Below, piece after piece: positions 15,405 to 28,140 of a DNA stretch of 64,000 bases. Source of the DNA: Silurus meridionalis. Lineage: Eukaryota > Chordata > Actinopteri > Siluriformes > Siluridae. The stretch is from positions 14,180,856 to 14,244,855 of the forward strand of contig NC_060884.1 in assembly GCF_014805685.1 (NCBI RefSeq). Reading direction: 5' to 3'. Below the pieces are notes generated by a model, which saw only the letters and a program-made list of their open reading frames with translations, was not told the DNA's origin and ran no database searches. Numbering within the stretch: position 1 is the first letter of the stretch; each line of letters opens with the position of its first letter. Both the position numbers and the translations under genes were made by a program.

Positions 15405-15595
15405 TTTTTCGGTTAAGAAATTGGACTTTGGATTAGAAGGTTATAAGTACAAATCCCAGCACCAACAAGCTCCCATTCTTGGGCCCTTGAGAAAGGCCTT
15501 TATTTCTCAACAGCTCAGCTGCATAAAATGAGTTGATTCTAAGTTGCTCTGCAAAAGGGCATTTGCCACATTCCATAAATGTTAATGTAAATGTA
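15405..15595 (+). repeat. tRNA-derived SINE, old copy
   Basis: GGTTAAGAAATTGG resembles a degraded A-box start and GGTTATAAGTACAAATCC a B box. CAGCACCAACAAGCT, TTGGGCCCTTGAGAAAGGCC and AAGTTGCTCTGCAAAAGGGC with a short TGTTAATGTAAATGT tail follow. This order is that of an abundant fish tRNA-SINE. The overlapping open frame 15307-15531 is not a gene. Confidence 0.65.
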
Positions 15596-17326
15596 GAGTC
15601 CATACCACTAAAATAACTGTCATTAAAGCAAAATGTGTCACCAAATATAAAGAAATAATCAGCTGTGATTTTTTTCTCATCAAGAAATCACACCCTAGAT
15701 ATACAGATAAATATACAGTATATTTTACTTGAAAAAATGAATGAAAGTATAATTGCTAAAGCATGCTAAATTGTGAAAACGTTTCATAGAATGGTGGAAA
15801 ATCCAGACTCACCGTTATCAAGTTTATTGCATTTATGAATGAGTTTTTATAGTTATTAGCAGTTTTGCTGGCCACTTAAATTGAATGGGGGATTAATCCA
15901 AACCTCACACAGTTTATAAACAAAGACTTTGGCTTAATGTGATGTGAGTGGAATAAAAAAGCACTCCAATAAACATATCATTTCAACACACTAAGAATGA
16001 GTGAGTTGTTTGAATTAATTATGCATTATAAATTGAATTGATTATGAGTGGGTCCATTATATATATATATATAGGGACTCCTTTTCCCCACATCTTGTCA
16101 GATAATATATGTGATGTGATTTTGATGCCTTCTCTGTAATGCTTGACTTTTATAGGCATTTATAATGTAAAAATAGAGGCACTCACAAGAGGGCGCCATT
16201 GATCATGTCATTATGTGATCATTGATCATAATGGATCGTGTCCAGGATTTCACAGCATGCTGTTAAACAATTTGGTGAATGGATGCGGGGTGGAAAAGAA
16301 AGACAAAAAAAAGCCAAGTAATTGGAATTGAAAAGGTCCAATAATTTATTTCTGGGTTACAGAAGTGACTCAGCTCTGCACATGTTCAGTAGCATACGCT
16401 GCCTGCCTGCAAAACAAACAAACAAACAAACAAACAAAACAGCAACAGCTCAGAGAGTTCTTACGTCATGAAAGAGACATTTTGAGTAATGGGTTCATAT
16501 TTTATGCAAATGAAAGCAAAATGTAGTTTTGACCACTGTAGTCTATTAATGAGCATGAGTGGCATTTGACAGCAGTGACCCGTTTAGCATATATCTCAAC
16601 ACTGGATTTTGCAATGAGTGACAGTTTACTTCACAGTGTAATGGAAAGATATATTGGAAAATAATTTCCTCCAATGCAAAAAGATAAACTCCAAAACACA
16701 AGCATTCTTTTTTACTGATCAGTTCTTCAATGCCTTATTAAATTTTTATTTTTGACCCCATGACATTTCCTATGCCTGAAATATTTACATTGCTAAATAG
16801 TCTGGGGCAACTCGAAAAAAATAAATAAATAATAACATAACATGAAGTTATAATTTAACTATTCTGACAGCAGTATATTATAAAGCATGCTCCTCTGATG
16901 CATTGGCTGACCTTAAGCTCATATTTATCCTCTTTTTCTTCTCCTGAGCATTCTTTTGTCTGTGAAATACCTATCACACAGGTGCTCTGAAGGTTGCTTC
17001 TTATTCAGATGTTCAGAAAGTCCTTCCTTGGGGGCTACTTTGAGAGCTGTCACAATAAAACTGAAACAAGTGAAAAAACAAGTGAGTCTTGTACTAATCT
17101 GATTACATTTTAAACACCCTTTTCTCCTGACACTATAACAACACCCTCCAAGGCACTTGGGATATACTCAGGAAAATGTCTACTTCTTAGCTTTGGTTGA
17201 ACTATGAACGAAATGGCTTGTTATCTAGGCATATGCTTGGTTTCTTCTCTTTAAGGAATGACATATCTGTAAAGAAATCTAGCTAATGATTTTTCTTATA
17301 GGTAGCCATTGGGGTAGTCCAAAATA
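15596..17326. other. Non-coding AT-rich interval
   Basis: No gene or long open frame. A short AT run lies at 16060-16072 and an AAAC microsatellite at about 16409-16440. Confidence 0.55.
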
Positions 17327-18887
17327 CAAACCCGATTCCAAAAAAGTTGGGACACTGTACAAATTGTGATTAAAAAAGAAATGCAATAATTTACAAATCT
17401 CATAAACTTATATTTTATTCACAATAGAATATAGATAACATATCAAATGTTGGAAGTGAGACATTTTGAAATGTCTTGCCAAATATTGGCTCATTTTGGA
17501 TTTCATGAGAGCCACACATTCCAAAAAAAGTTGGGACAGGTAGCAATAATAGGCCGGAAAAGATAAATGTACATATAAAGAAACAGCTGGAGGACCAATT
17601 TGCAACTTATTAAGTCAACTGGCAACATGATTGGGTATAAAAAGAGCCTCTCAGAGTGGCAGTGTCTCTCAGAATTCAAGATGGGCAGAGGATCAGCAAT
17701 TCCCCCAATGCTACAGCGAAAAATAGTGAAGCAATATCAAAAAGGAGTTTCTCAGAAAAAAATTGCAATGAGTTTGAAGTTATCATCATCTACAGTGCAT
17801 AATATCATCCAAAGATTCAGAGAATCTGGAACAATCTCTGTGCGTAAGGGTGAAGGCCGGAAAACCATAATGGATGCCCGTGACCTTTGGGCCCTTAGAC
17901 GGCACTGCACTGCATCACATACAGGAATGCTACTGTAATGGAAATCACAACATGGGCTCAGGAATACTTCCAGAAAACATTGTCGGTGAACACAATCCAC
18001 CGTGCTATTCGCCATTGCCGGCTAAAACTCTATAGGTCAAAAAAGAAGCCATATCTAAACATGATCCAGAAGCGCAGGCATTTTCTCTGGGCCAAGGCTC
18101 ATTTAAAATGGACTGTGGCAAAGTGGAAAACTGTTCTGTGGTCAGACGAATCAAAATGTAAAGTTCTTTTTGGAAAACTGGGACGCCATGTCATCCAGAC
18201 TAAAGAGGATAAGGACAACCCAAGTTGTTATCAGCGCTCAGTTCAGAAGCCTGCATCTCTGATGGTATGGGGTTGCATGAGTGCGTGTGGTATGGGCAGC
18301 TTACACATCTGGAAAGGCACCATCAATGCTGAAAGGTATATCCAAGTTCTAGAACAACATATGCTCCCATCCAGATGTCGTCTCTTTCAGGGAAGACCTT
18401 GCATTTTCCAACATGACAATGCCAGACAACATACTGCATCAATTACAACATCATGGCTGTGTAGAAGAAGGATCCGGGTACTGAAATGGCCAGCCTGCAG
18501 TCCAGATCTTTCATCCATAGAAAACATTTGACGCATCATAAAGAGGAAAATGCGACAAAGAAGACCGAAGACAGTTGAGCAACTAGAAGCCTGTATTAGA
18601 TAAGAATGGGACAACATTCCTATTCCTAAACTTGAGCAACTTGTCTCCTCAGTTCCCAGACGTTTGCAGACTGCACAGTGGTAAACATGGCCTTGTCCCA
18701 ACTGTTTTGAGATGTGGATGACATGAAAGTTTTCTCTTAAAATGATACATTTTCTTAGTTTAAACATTTGATATGTCATCTATGTTGTATTCTGAATAAA
18801 ATATTGAAATTTGAAACTTCCACATCATTGCATTCTGGTTTTATTCACAATTTGTACAGTGTCCCAACTTTTTTGGAATCGGGTTTG
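17327..18887 (+). mobile_element. Tc1/mariner transposon, nearly full length (1561 bp)
   Basis: Terminal inverted repeats of about 40 bp (CAAACCCGATTCCAAAAAAG at the left, its complement at the right) are flanked by TA (17325-17326, 18888-18889), the Tc1/mariner target duplication. A second AAAAAAGTTGGGACAG copy near 17524 and one near 18693 form inner repeats. The transposase reads left to right. Confidence 0.95.
17681..18684 (+). pseudogene. Tc1-type DD34E transposase, broken
   Basis: Starts at ATG 17681 (MGRGSAIPPMLQRKIVKQYQ), with an N-terminal helix-turn-helix (GVSQKKIAMSLKLSSSTVHN). A frameshift near 17925-17938 moves to the frame starting at 17938. The catalytic residues are present: D in WSDESK, D in FQHDNA, E in SSIENI, with 34 residues between the last two (DD34E). 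In-frame TGA at 18529 (a Trp codon by family pattern) and TAA at 18601-18603 truncate it; the natural stop is 18682-18684. Cut-and-paste transposition of its own DNA is the family role; this copy is dead. Confidence 0.93.
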
Positions 18888-18889
18888 TA

Positions 18890-19389
18890 GATACCCTATA
18901 TTTTAATCCCAAATTTCACCCTTGTATAAAAAATCTCATCTAGATACTGTACTGTAGTAAACTTATTGAAGTTGCAATAAAGACTCTCCTGTCCTGCTCA
19001 TTATGGCACTTTTATTTAATACCAAACATCTTTTCAACACTCAGTACTGCTTATCTTCATAGTATGCAGTTATAGAATAAGAATGGATTTTCCTTGTCAC
19101 ATACCTGCTCAAAAAACTGCTTGTCAATGTCTATTATTTCGATCGAATATCCATATTCTTAACATTCCAAAAATAATCCATTACCCATTGTCTCAATTAA
19201 AGTACATTAGAAGGCATTTGAGTCCATTAATTTGATGCAATTAATTTATTCTTTTTATTGTTCTATCATATTTGCCCAAAAACAAAAATCAACAATAAAC
19301 CATATATACAAATAATAGCTAGAAGGACAGGCAGTGTAAAAGGTACATGCAATTCAAAAAGACATCCATCCAGATTCCATACAGGAAAG

Positions 19390-19464
<75 letters not shown>

Positions 19465-19963
19465 TAAACTTCAGTAACATCAAAGGAAAGAAACATAAAA
19501 TCAAATTTACATCCAGTAACAAATATTACAAGATCAGCATGGTCCAGGCACATAGTGAAGAGGAATGATAGAGATATTTTCTAGTGCTTAAGAAATCACC
19601 TCAAACAAAATATTCATAAGTTACGTAAATGATTGTCACCTTAATCGATAGATTCAGTTTTATACTTTGGCTACTTTTGGGATTAGTTATGTTGGAATCT
19701 TGCACTGGCTTTTTTTAAATGGGTTATTAAATAGTATATACTATTCTAGAGCATTACATTGAGTGGAATATTAAACATTTCATAAACATTCTTTTTTTAC
19801 CTAATAGATGGCTTACCTAAAAGAATGGATCAGTATCTGAATCAGTAATATAATTAACACATTATTGCATTATTGATAGAAATTATCAGGAAAACTCCAA
19901 ACTGTTATATCTACATATTTTCCCCAAATGATTTTCAGTAATACAGACAATTTCCCCAAGTGT
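18890..19963. other. eya2 3' flank, non-coding
   Basis: No gene is seen. A CA microsatellite (19391-19458) generates the open frames on both strands. The rest is AT-rich. Confidence 0.6.
19391..19458. repeat. CA dinucleotide microsatellite
   Basis: About 34 uninterrupted CA units. Confidence 0.98.
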
Positions 19964-20019
19964 TTTATTTGTTAAATGCTATTTTACTGAATTTCACAGT
20001 TGTTAAAAAAAGGTTTATT
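19964..20019 (-). terminator. eya2: Candidate eya2 poly(A) signals
   Basis: AATAAA hexamers on the minus strand at 20014-20019 and 19964-19969 lie about 500-550 bases after the eya2 stop. Either would give a short 3' UTR; further hexamers occur lower down near 19250. Only the hexamers are seen; use of either is inferred. Confidence 0.35.
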
Positions 20020-20517
20020 CTGTAATAGGATGTAGAGCAAAAAAAGCATATCTGTTTTTTTTTTTTTTGTAAAAGAAACACTGAAGAAATCTCTGCATGA
20101 GATGTGGATATTTTTTTTATATCTACAACAGACAGCAGTTGCTGCTTGTGAATTTGTAGAAAACATAAATATTTGCATACTTTTATCCAAAATCTGATTT
20201 TTCTCATCACAAATGATATATGTATATTTGTCCTGAAGTCATGTTTACTCAAATTAATAATCACAGATTTTTTGGTCCTTCAAAGCACTCTGGTCTGAAA
20301 AATGTGATTGTCTCCAGTGCAATGCGCCATTGTATAGAACTGCTGTCACAGACGGAAGAAAAGAAGGAAAAGAAAAGTGTTTTCTAAACTGATTCGGAAC
20401 AGACGTGTTTCCGGTATTCTTGCAACTCCTGGATGATTGGTCCTGCAGTTGTTGGTTTGGCCATGTGTTTACGGTTGACCAATTTAAAAGAGAGCTGATG
20501 TTTTGAGATTCTGGCCT

Positions 20518-20598
20518 CTAGAGGTAGTCCAGCTCTAGTGCATGACTCAGTGCCTCCAGGTCTGCTCTGCATGTTACCCTCCAGAATGGCATGTTTTT
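20518..20598 (-). CDS. eya2: eya2 exon 14, C-terminus and stop
   Basis: Encodes residues 451-476: it begins [20 protein letters not shown] and ends LELDYL, then TAG at 20520-20518. The family ends in LELEYL, so the E-to-D change is conservative. Acceptor TTCTTCTAG. Confidence 0.96.
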   Translation of the reverse strand, partial: KNMPFWRVTCRADLEALSHALELDYL

Positions 20599-22044
20599 CT
20601 AGAAGAAATCAGAGCTATTAGTACTCACATAACAACACAATGTATCGATAAACTGACCAGAAAATTAATACAAATGATTAGCTAGAAATAACATTTAGAA
20701 TTAAGAATTCTTCGATTGCAATCAATGACAAAATTCAAAAAAGGCTTCTTGAATCGTACTTTCTTTGCCACAGTTTCCTCTTCCACTCCATCTCCGATTA
20801 CCACGTACACAGCTCGCCTCCCGAACCTCTGAGTCACTCTCTCGAAACAGCTCTCTTTACCTGATCATACACAACACAAGCTCAAATTTCTGCCAGAGTT
20901 CATGTTCATCCTAACATGTTTCCTATTTAAATAAAACAAAAAATAACACATACCAGTTTTGGTAGCACTGTAAATGTTTTCGATGGGAAAAGCTCCTCCC
21001 AGACCATAGAGCAGCACTTTGGAAAGTGCTGGGATTAGCTGAGTGGTGGTGACCATCACATTCACACAGTTTGGCCTGAGGAAGGAAAGCAGGGGCAACA
21101 GGGTTCATTACTTGAGGAATTCTGCATAGTTTATAGATTCAAAGTAAGCAGAAAGAAATCTAATATCATCACTCAGAGTAAAAGGAATTTTTAAATATTT
21201 AAATCTAAAATCTAATTTACATACTAGCTAAATAACATTTTTGGCCAACTTCAGCAATGTGCACAAAAATAGAGCTTGAGAATGCTGCCTTGGTGCATTG
21301 ACTTTCCCTGCGAGGGTTCGTCACCTGGAGTTAATAAGAGCTAGAGCCTTTAGAGCCTGCGTAAGCCACAGATCAGTCAGAACCTCCATTTCTCGCCTCA
21401 GCTGAAGCCATTCCTCACGCTTTGGACTCCCCAGCAAACCTGCCAATCAAAAACCCACAACAACCAAATCAGATTCTAAAACAATGAGGCACAAAAGATG
21501 AGTATCTGACAGCTGAGACTTTCAAACAATTCTTCTTTCCGTTTTACAGTTTATTCACCTCCTACATTGTTCTTGAAAGTGTTATAGATCTCTTTTACTC
21601 GTCGGTAGCGGAAGGCCAGCTTCCTCATCCAGTCGACGCCACCGTGGACCCCTGAGCCTAAACACAGAGCACCACCTCCTGCTGGACTTTGGAAGCCGTC
21701 TGTTCCAAAGTTATATGTGCTGCACACACAAAGAAAAATACACATATGAAACGTTTGCCAAAACCGGTGCAACTCAAGATTCCTAGTAAAAGTCCACTTT
21801 GTGGTTTTAGACCAAATGCATGGTTATCCTACTGCTTGATTTACTACCGAGGTTAAACAAAATGGTTAGAAACCCGTTCAAGTTTCATAGGCAGGAAAAA
21901 AATGTCTGTTTGTTTTCTACTAAAATGAATTAAATAAATAAAAGAAATTAAACAAACAAGCAAATACAGTTAAGTAAATGTCTGAATATCTTCACTTTAC
22001 TGTGTATCTTTCCTATTCTTTTAACTGCATGCAATGAATAAGGA

Positions 22045-22075
<31 letters not shown>

Positions 22076-22811
22076 ACTCAAATTATTATTATTGAAAAGA
22101 AGGAGAAGAAAAGAAGAAGAAGAAACTGATTAAGAAAAAAAGGTTAAAGCTTTTAGAGGTTAAAAAGACCACTTTTGCTGACATGATTAAAAATGTACAT
22201 CTTAAACATCGGCAAAGGGAAAAGGGATCGCTTCCAAAGAATGTTAAAAAACAATAGGTATAATTCCTTATTTGGAAATGGTATGCAGCACGAAAAAAGC
22301 ACCGGCCGTTTTATGAGCTATATCATTCATTTTATTGGAGATCTTAATACACTCCATGACTGTCTTCCTGCGAGACTATACCAGCATTATGAGGGGAACC
22401 ACCATACCTCAAGTCCTGTCCGTTGTCATCTGAGGCCACATCATCGATATGAACTTGGTCGCATTCCTGTGAAATTAAAGGAAAGTGGATATGTTAGAGT
22501 GGTAGATGTGTTTCAGACAGGAAGAGAGGTACTATGTATGGGCAGGTTTGCCCTTTACAGAGCCTTGGGGAATGATGGAGTTAGACAGGAATATATAAAA
22601 AAAAAAAATGACAGAAATAAGCTGCTAATACCAAAGACATTTAGGCACCTTAAACACCTGAAAAAAAAAAGAAAATCAAATCGGGAGACTTCCTAAAGAT
22701 GATAACAGCATAAAACTCCTCCTAAATCTGACAGTATTAATCAACAATGTAGATTAGACATATTGTTGTGTAGCAAAGCATTGACAATTGTAGAAAATGT
22801 ACTTGTCTTTG

Positions 22812-22865
<54 letters not shown>

Positions 22866-25800
22866 GCACTCTTTTTTGCTCTGCAGCTGTTCTCATATTT
22901 CAGTTGGTCTAAGGGCCGACACTACCTCATAATGCTCTCATATCTCTACAGACCTCCTCAGACAATGCACACGCACCACAAATCCCTAATCTACTGAACA
23001 GATTTTAGCCCCCAAAAACATTTAATGTAATAAGTGCGATATTTATTTTAATCTAAAATACTTCAAATAGTCGTAGGGGTTAATCATTTCAACAGAAACC
23101 ACATATTTTTACGCCAAGAACAAAAGTGCTAAGACATCAATCAGAACACTTTTTTCCCCTGTGGAAGCTGTCTCTCTTCCCAGGCTGACAGAGGTGAATG
23201 GAGATGAGATAAATCAACTAGGTGTGTCTGAACCATGAAAAATGACTGTGACTCGAGGTGAGTGCTCTTGGAGGAACCACCCCTACCCCCGACACCCAAA
23301 AAAAAAAAAAAAGGGCACAGGGGTGTCATTAAAACCTGCCAACAAAATAATTGTGCTCTCTCTCCCCCTACCCCTGTTCAACTATAATCTGTTGCTCCTC
23401 CCTAGGACAAATTTTCCTTTCAGAGTTGGCTACACACCTATAATTAACACCTCAAAGTTTGTGCTCCTCCTCCAAAGCAGAATTTAATCTCTTTCTTTGT
23501 CTTCTGCCAAAGCAGAGGAATGCTTCAAAACAAAACAAAAAAAGAGAGGAAAAATAAAGGCAGTCTCTTGAAGTCCCTTTGCTTTATGTAGATTATATTT
23601 GAAACTGGAACTTCTCTATACAATTCATCGCAACCTTCACACTCAGCAAATCCCCAGAGGATGTTTCCTAATTGCACTTTTTACCGTGTCATATAAAACA
23701 TCATTGTATAACTGACTGCAAAAGTTTGCACACCCTCAGGACAAAATGAAGAAAAAAACCCCCCCCACAAAAAACGCAATTTGTCTTTTTAGACAAAGCA
23801 ACATGATCTCTGGTATAATTTAGATGCCCTTCATTTATCCAGGAGAAATATAAATGGAGACAACATACTAAAATGTAGTATTTACCTTTAACCTTTTTGT
23901 GTATCCTCTGAGCAAATTTGGACTTTTCCCATTTTCTATCAGTCTGATTCTGATCATTCTCACACCTTTCTTTATCTTTTATTTCAATGTATTCTGGATT
24001 TTGGATTAGGTCTTCTGCAGAAACTCATGTGAGATTCACTCTGTGTGAGATACATTTTTGCTTTTCCCACCAAATTCCCCGGCAACGACGGCGGATGCAA
24101 ATGTGCGCAGTCATTTGCTTCCGGTGTAATAATATATGCCGTACTAACTGCCATAGAACGGTGAGGGATTTTTCCTCACCTCAAGGTCATTGAAGAAGAG
24201 TCGAGAGTCTGCCAAGTTGAAGATCATCTCCTCCATCCACAACCCCAAAGATACAGCTTTGGCTGAGTCCTAAAACATGACATTAGGCAAATCATTATAA
24301 TTACACCTCTTGGACTGTCATAAGTAGTTCATTAACAACCTGAAATGACAGTTTGAATTGTGATCAGGAGCATGGCAAAACAAGTTTCTTTCTTTCTTTG
24401 CCCCAGTTTGTCTGCATTCATGTCAATCATGTCAAAAAGCCACATATCAGTCAGTATGGCTTCATATACACACATACACTCACACACACAAACACAAACA
24501 CACACACACACAATGTACAGCTGCTAACGTTATTTCCACAGTTTAGATCAGGGTGCATGCTGACACTAGCTGAGTAATTATGTAGCTTGGTGCCAGGCCA
24601 GGGCAGGTAGTTAACTGGTGCTTTACATTTGGCAGTTAATCAAGCCACAGGTGTCAGCCAGCGGTAAGTGTCAGATTAACTCAATGAAAGAAAGACAGGA
24701 TCCATCCCTTCCTCCCCACCCACACAAAGTTCATGCAAGGGGGAGAGGGAGACATAGGTTTGTGTTGGGGGTACAAAGAAAGTAATGCTTCCTTTAATTA
24801 GAATAATTACATACTCCCTAAACCAAATGACTATCACAGAGTGCTGTTGAATTCTTTTTTTAATAAATGATACCTTGCTTCATAATTACAGATGAGATTG
24901 TAATGAGAAAAAAGAAGGGGCAAGCTACTGTTTTTCAGTTGCGAGAGTTTGTTTAGCGAGACGAAGAGAAAAAAAAAAGTTTGGCCTCTGCAAGAATTTG
25001 CACGTTTAAAGACCGTATATGGTGCCTGATGATGAATGAGATGCCAAAAAGACTCTAATGAGAAAGTTAAAATTGTGCTATGATCTTCGGTTCACCTCGG
25101 CCTCAAAAATGCATTGAAATGAGGTTCTTTCAACACGTAGATTGGCTTTCTGCCCCATAGTTTTGGCCTCCCCACAGGCCAAACGCAGGCCAAATACTTG
25201 TTTACTGTGACAGCTTTTCAAACTCTGAATTTTCATAACAGTTCTATATGTTTCAAGCTGTGAAAAATATACATATTGAATAGAACATCCAGTTCCTTCT
25301 AGAGATTAAACAATCATAACGCTCTGTCTGGCAGTAAGCATTTAACAGACCTGTTCTTCTACATTTCAAACCCAAGTATATATAAAAAAAATCTTTGTTG
25401 CTCTTTATCTAAACTCAGATATAAACTCAGCATATCTATATGGAACAATATTTGGGAAAAGACTGTATAATTGTGGAACATTCTTCGGAAACATCAGCTT
25501 CACTAGTCATGGTAAATCTCAAGATGTTGGGTTTCTCAAAGTGAGTACACTTTGTTACATATCAAAAAAAATAGATAAAAGAAATATGGAACAGAATCAG
25601 CACCGGTGGTGACCGATAACTCAACCTAAGAATAATGTGACAGTTTTAAAATTATTATACACAAATGATTATTTACGGTTGAATGAACTTGCAGAACAAT
25701 CTGTTTTTGTGTACAGTACAACAAAACAGCTAATTAATGTCAAAAGAGAGAGAGAGAGAGAAAAAAAAGAGGGACATTCCATTAGTCAGAGCAAAAAAAA

Positions 25801-28080
25801 AGTAATAGAACAGGTTTGTACCTTGCCGAAGCGTGTGGAAAAAGAGCCTGTGAGAAGCGAGTGGAAAATAATGATGGTTTCATCCAGGTCCCAAATAAAC
25901 ACTCTCTGCGGGCAAACATACACACAACATAAGTAAAAACGCAAAAATCATCTATGGGCTGACTTTGTGATTATGGCAAAACAACAGCTTTCATCTTGTT
26001 TTATAAACACTAAAATTAATTGTCAATGGTTTATTTCTCTCCTCGTTGGTCCTGAAGCAAGTTCCCTCCTCCATGCTACAGTATTAACATGCTGCTCTGT
26101 TTTCTGTGATAAAAACCACTTGTGGCTTGTTGTTTTTTTTTTGGTCAGATACTGTATATCACTATAGCTTGACTAGTGTGAGAGAGGCCACAGAGCAGCG
26201 TATGTACCTCGATTTCAGAGTCCAGTGGGGGTACGGGGTCATTGGCCCTCTTCCTTCCCCGCAGTTTTCCATCCGAGCCACGTCTGGCTGGACCTCCTTC
26301 CTGCTCCTTTCCTGGGGTTGGGGGGCTAGGGGGGGCATGATACTCCCCTGTTACACAAAACACACAAACACACATTATACTTTGTTTCTAAGAAGTTCCC
26401 ATTCTGGTATAATGCAATAAAATTAAAATGCATGATTTTTAACAAAATTTGAATTGCATTGAATGCTTGTCTTTACCTGGGTGGGACTCTGGGCTGTGAC
26501 TGGTTGTTACAGCAGGATGTTCTGTATGCTGATAGGGGATCGCTGTGCCAATGGCTGATGGGCTGATATTACTGCTTGTGAGGTAGGGGTTGTTGTAGTG
26601 TGTATTATAGTACGGTGAGTACTGGCTTTGGCCATAAGTGGAATACGCTGTGAAATCCTAATGAAAACAAAAAGACAAATAAATGACAGTAAAATGCATT
26701 TAAACTATTAAAGTGTGTGTTGATTTCTTTTAATTTCTTTTTTAATATTATCAGCTTTAGTTTGTTTTTATAAGTTAAATGTTTCACAGTACTGCAATAA
26801 TTATACTAATTACAGCTTACCGTCTTTGTACCTAAATGACCTAAATTTCTGCGCAGTTCCATGCAGCACGACGCTTTACGTCGTGTGCTTCTTTACTTGA
26901 GCCACTCACCTGCTGTGTAGGACTAAATGGCGTTGAGCCTGTGATGGCATTCGTTCCCTGGAAAATTCCAGATGGAATACTGGCACCTGGAAAAGGAGCA
27001 CATAGACAGCCTTTAAGACACGGCGCATATCTGAGTGTGGTTTAAAATTCAGATGAAATTCATTCTACTTTACACGCTCACTCCAACACAAACAAAACGA
27101 TGCACCAGAAATGCAACAGAAAGTGACACGATAATGGCAGCACAGAGAATTACTACAACAAAGGCAGGCTTTTCTTAGGAAAGCTTGAGTGATTGATGAT
27201 TAAAATTATTTGAATCAGGCGAGTTTGTTGATTGAGAGAGTATCCATCAATATCAGTAAAGAATGAATGCTGCTATAAACCCCCCTTCCCTCACTTACAC
27301 CGCTTATTTCCTTTTTCCAGACAATCTTTTAGGTTAATGTCTGTACCAAAGCTTAGCAAAATCTCATTGGAAATCAAACAAAGGGGTTCAAAGGGGAAAA
27401 GGTGGGCAATGTTTCTGAAATGCAGTGCACAGATAAGTTACTTATTTTAAGCTATATCAGGTCTCCTGTTAAAAAATTCATACAAGTCACACAAAACTAC
27501 CATGACCAGATCTATAAGAAGCATATCGATTACATGAGATACACTAGTATTGTGGAAAAATAGGCACTCTAACAACCATAAACCACATCCAAAAGAACAA
27601 AATCAATTAAATAGTGATTATTCATCTAATCAAAATTCTAAAATACAAATAATAAATACATTTGCCTTCCCTTTCACCTTTACTGTCTTTGTCTTTATCT
27701 GAAGTAGCTCTTAAATAATGAAAACATCCTAATACCTCTTCAACTCTCACCTTAGCGGAGAGAGAGGTCAATTTCATAGTGTAATGGCAGCCATAAAATT
27801 TGCTGGGTTGAGACAGGGGACTCAATTGGTGCCGGTGGAGTGAAAGGACAAAGGATATAGGGGTGTTGTGGTGCTGCCGGTGGCCTGTGCCACTCACATC
27901 GATGCAAACACTCCACCAACGGGGCGTGTGTTGTGATGGGGAGCAGCAGAAGGGCTTGACCCCCAAGAGAGGAGAGAGACGGCTGACGCCAGGGCCCCAG
28001 ACTGAAGCTAATGGAGAACAGGTGTGGTGAGGGGCAGCATGAGAAAGAAAAAGAGAGAGAGAGAGAATGAGAGACAGAGT

Positions 28081-28140
<60 letters not shown>

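Noticed and set aside
22193..22696. 167-codon plus-strand open frame
   Set aside because: It spans eya2 exon 9 in antisense plus intron; no domain and opposite to the confirmed exon.
23700..23890. GACTGCAAAAGTTTGCACACCC looks like a DNA-transposon end
   Set aside because: No partner inverted end or target duplication could be found nearby.
27898..28001. A possible extra eya2 exon between exons 3 and 4 (AG at 28003-28002, donor GAT|GTGAGT at 27898)
   Set aside because: Its 104 bases would leave phase 0 while exon 4 needs phase 1, and the reading ([15 protein letters not shown]...) has no EYA character.
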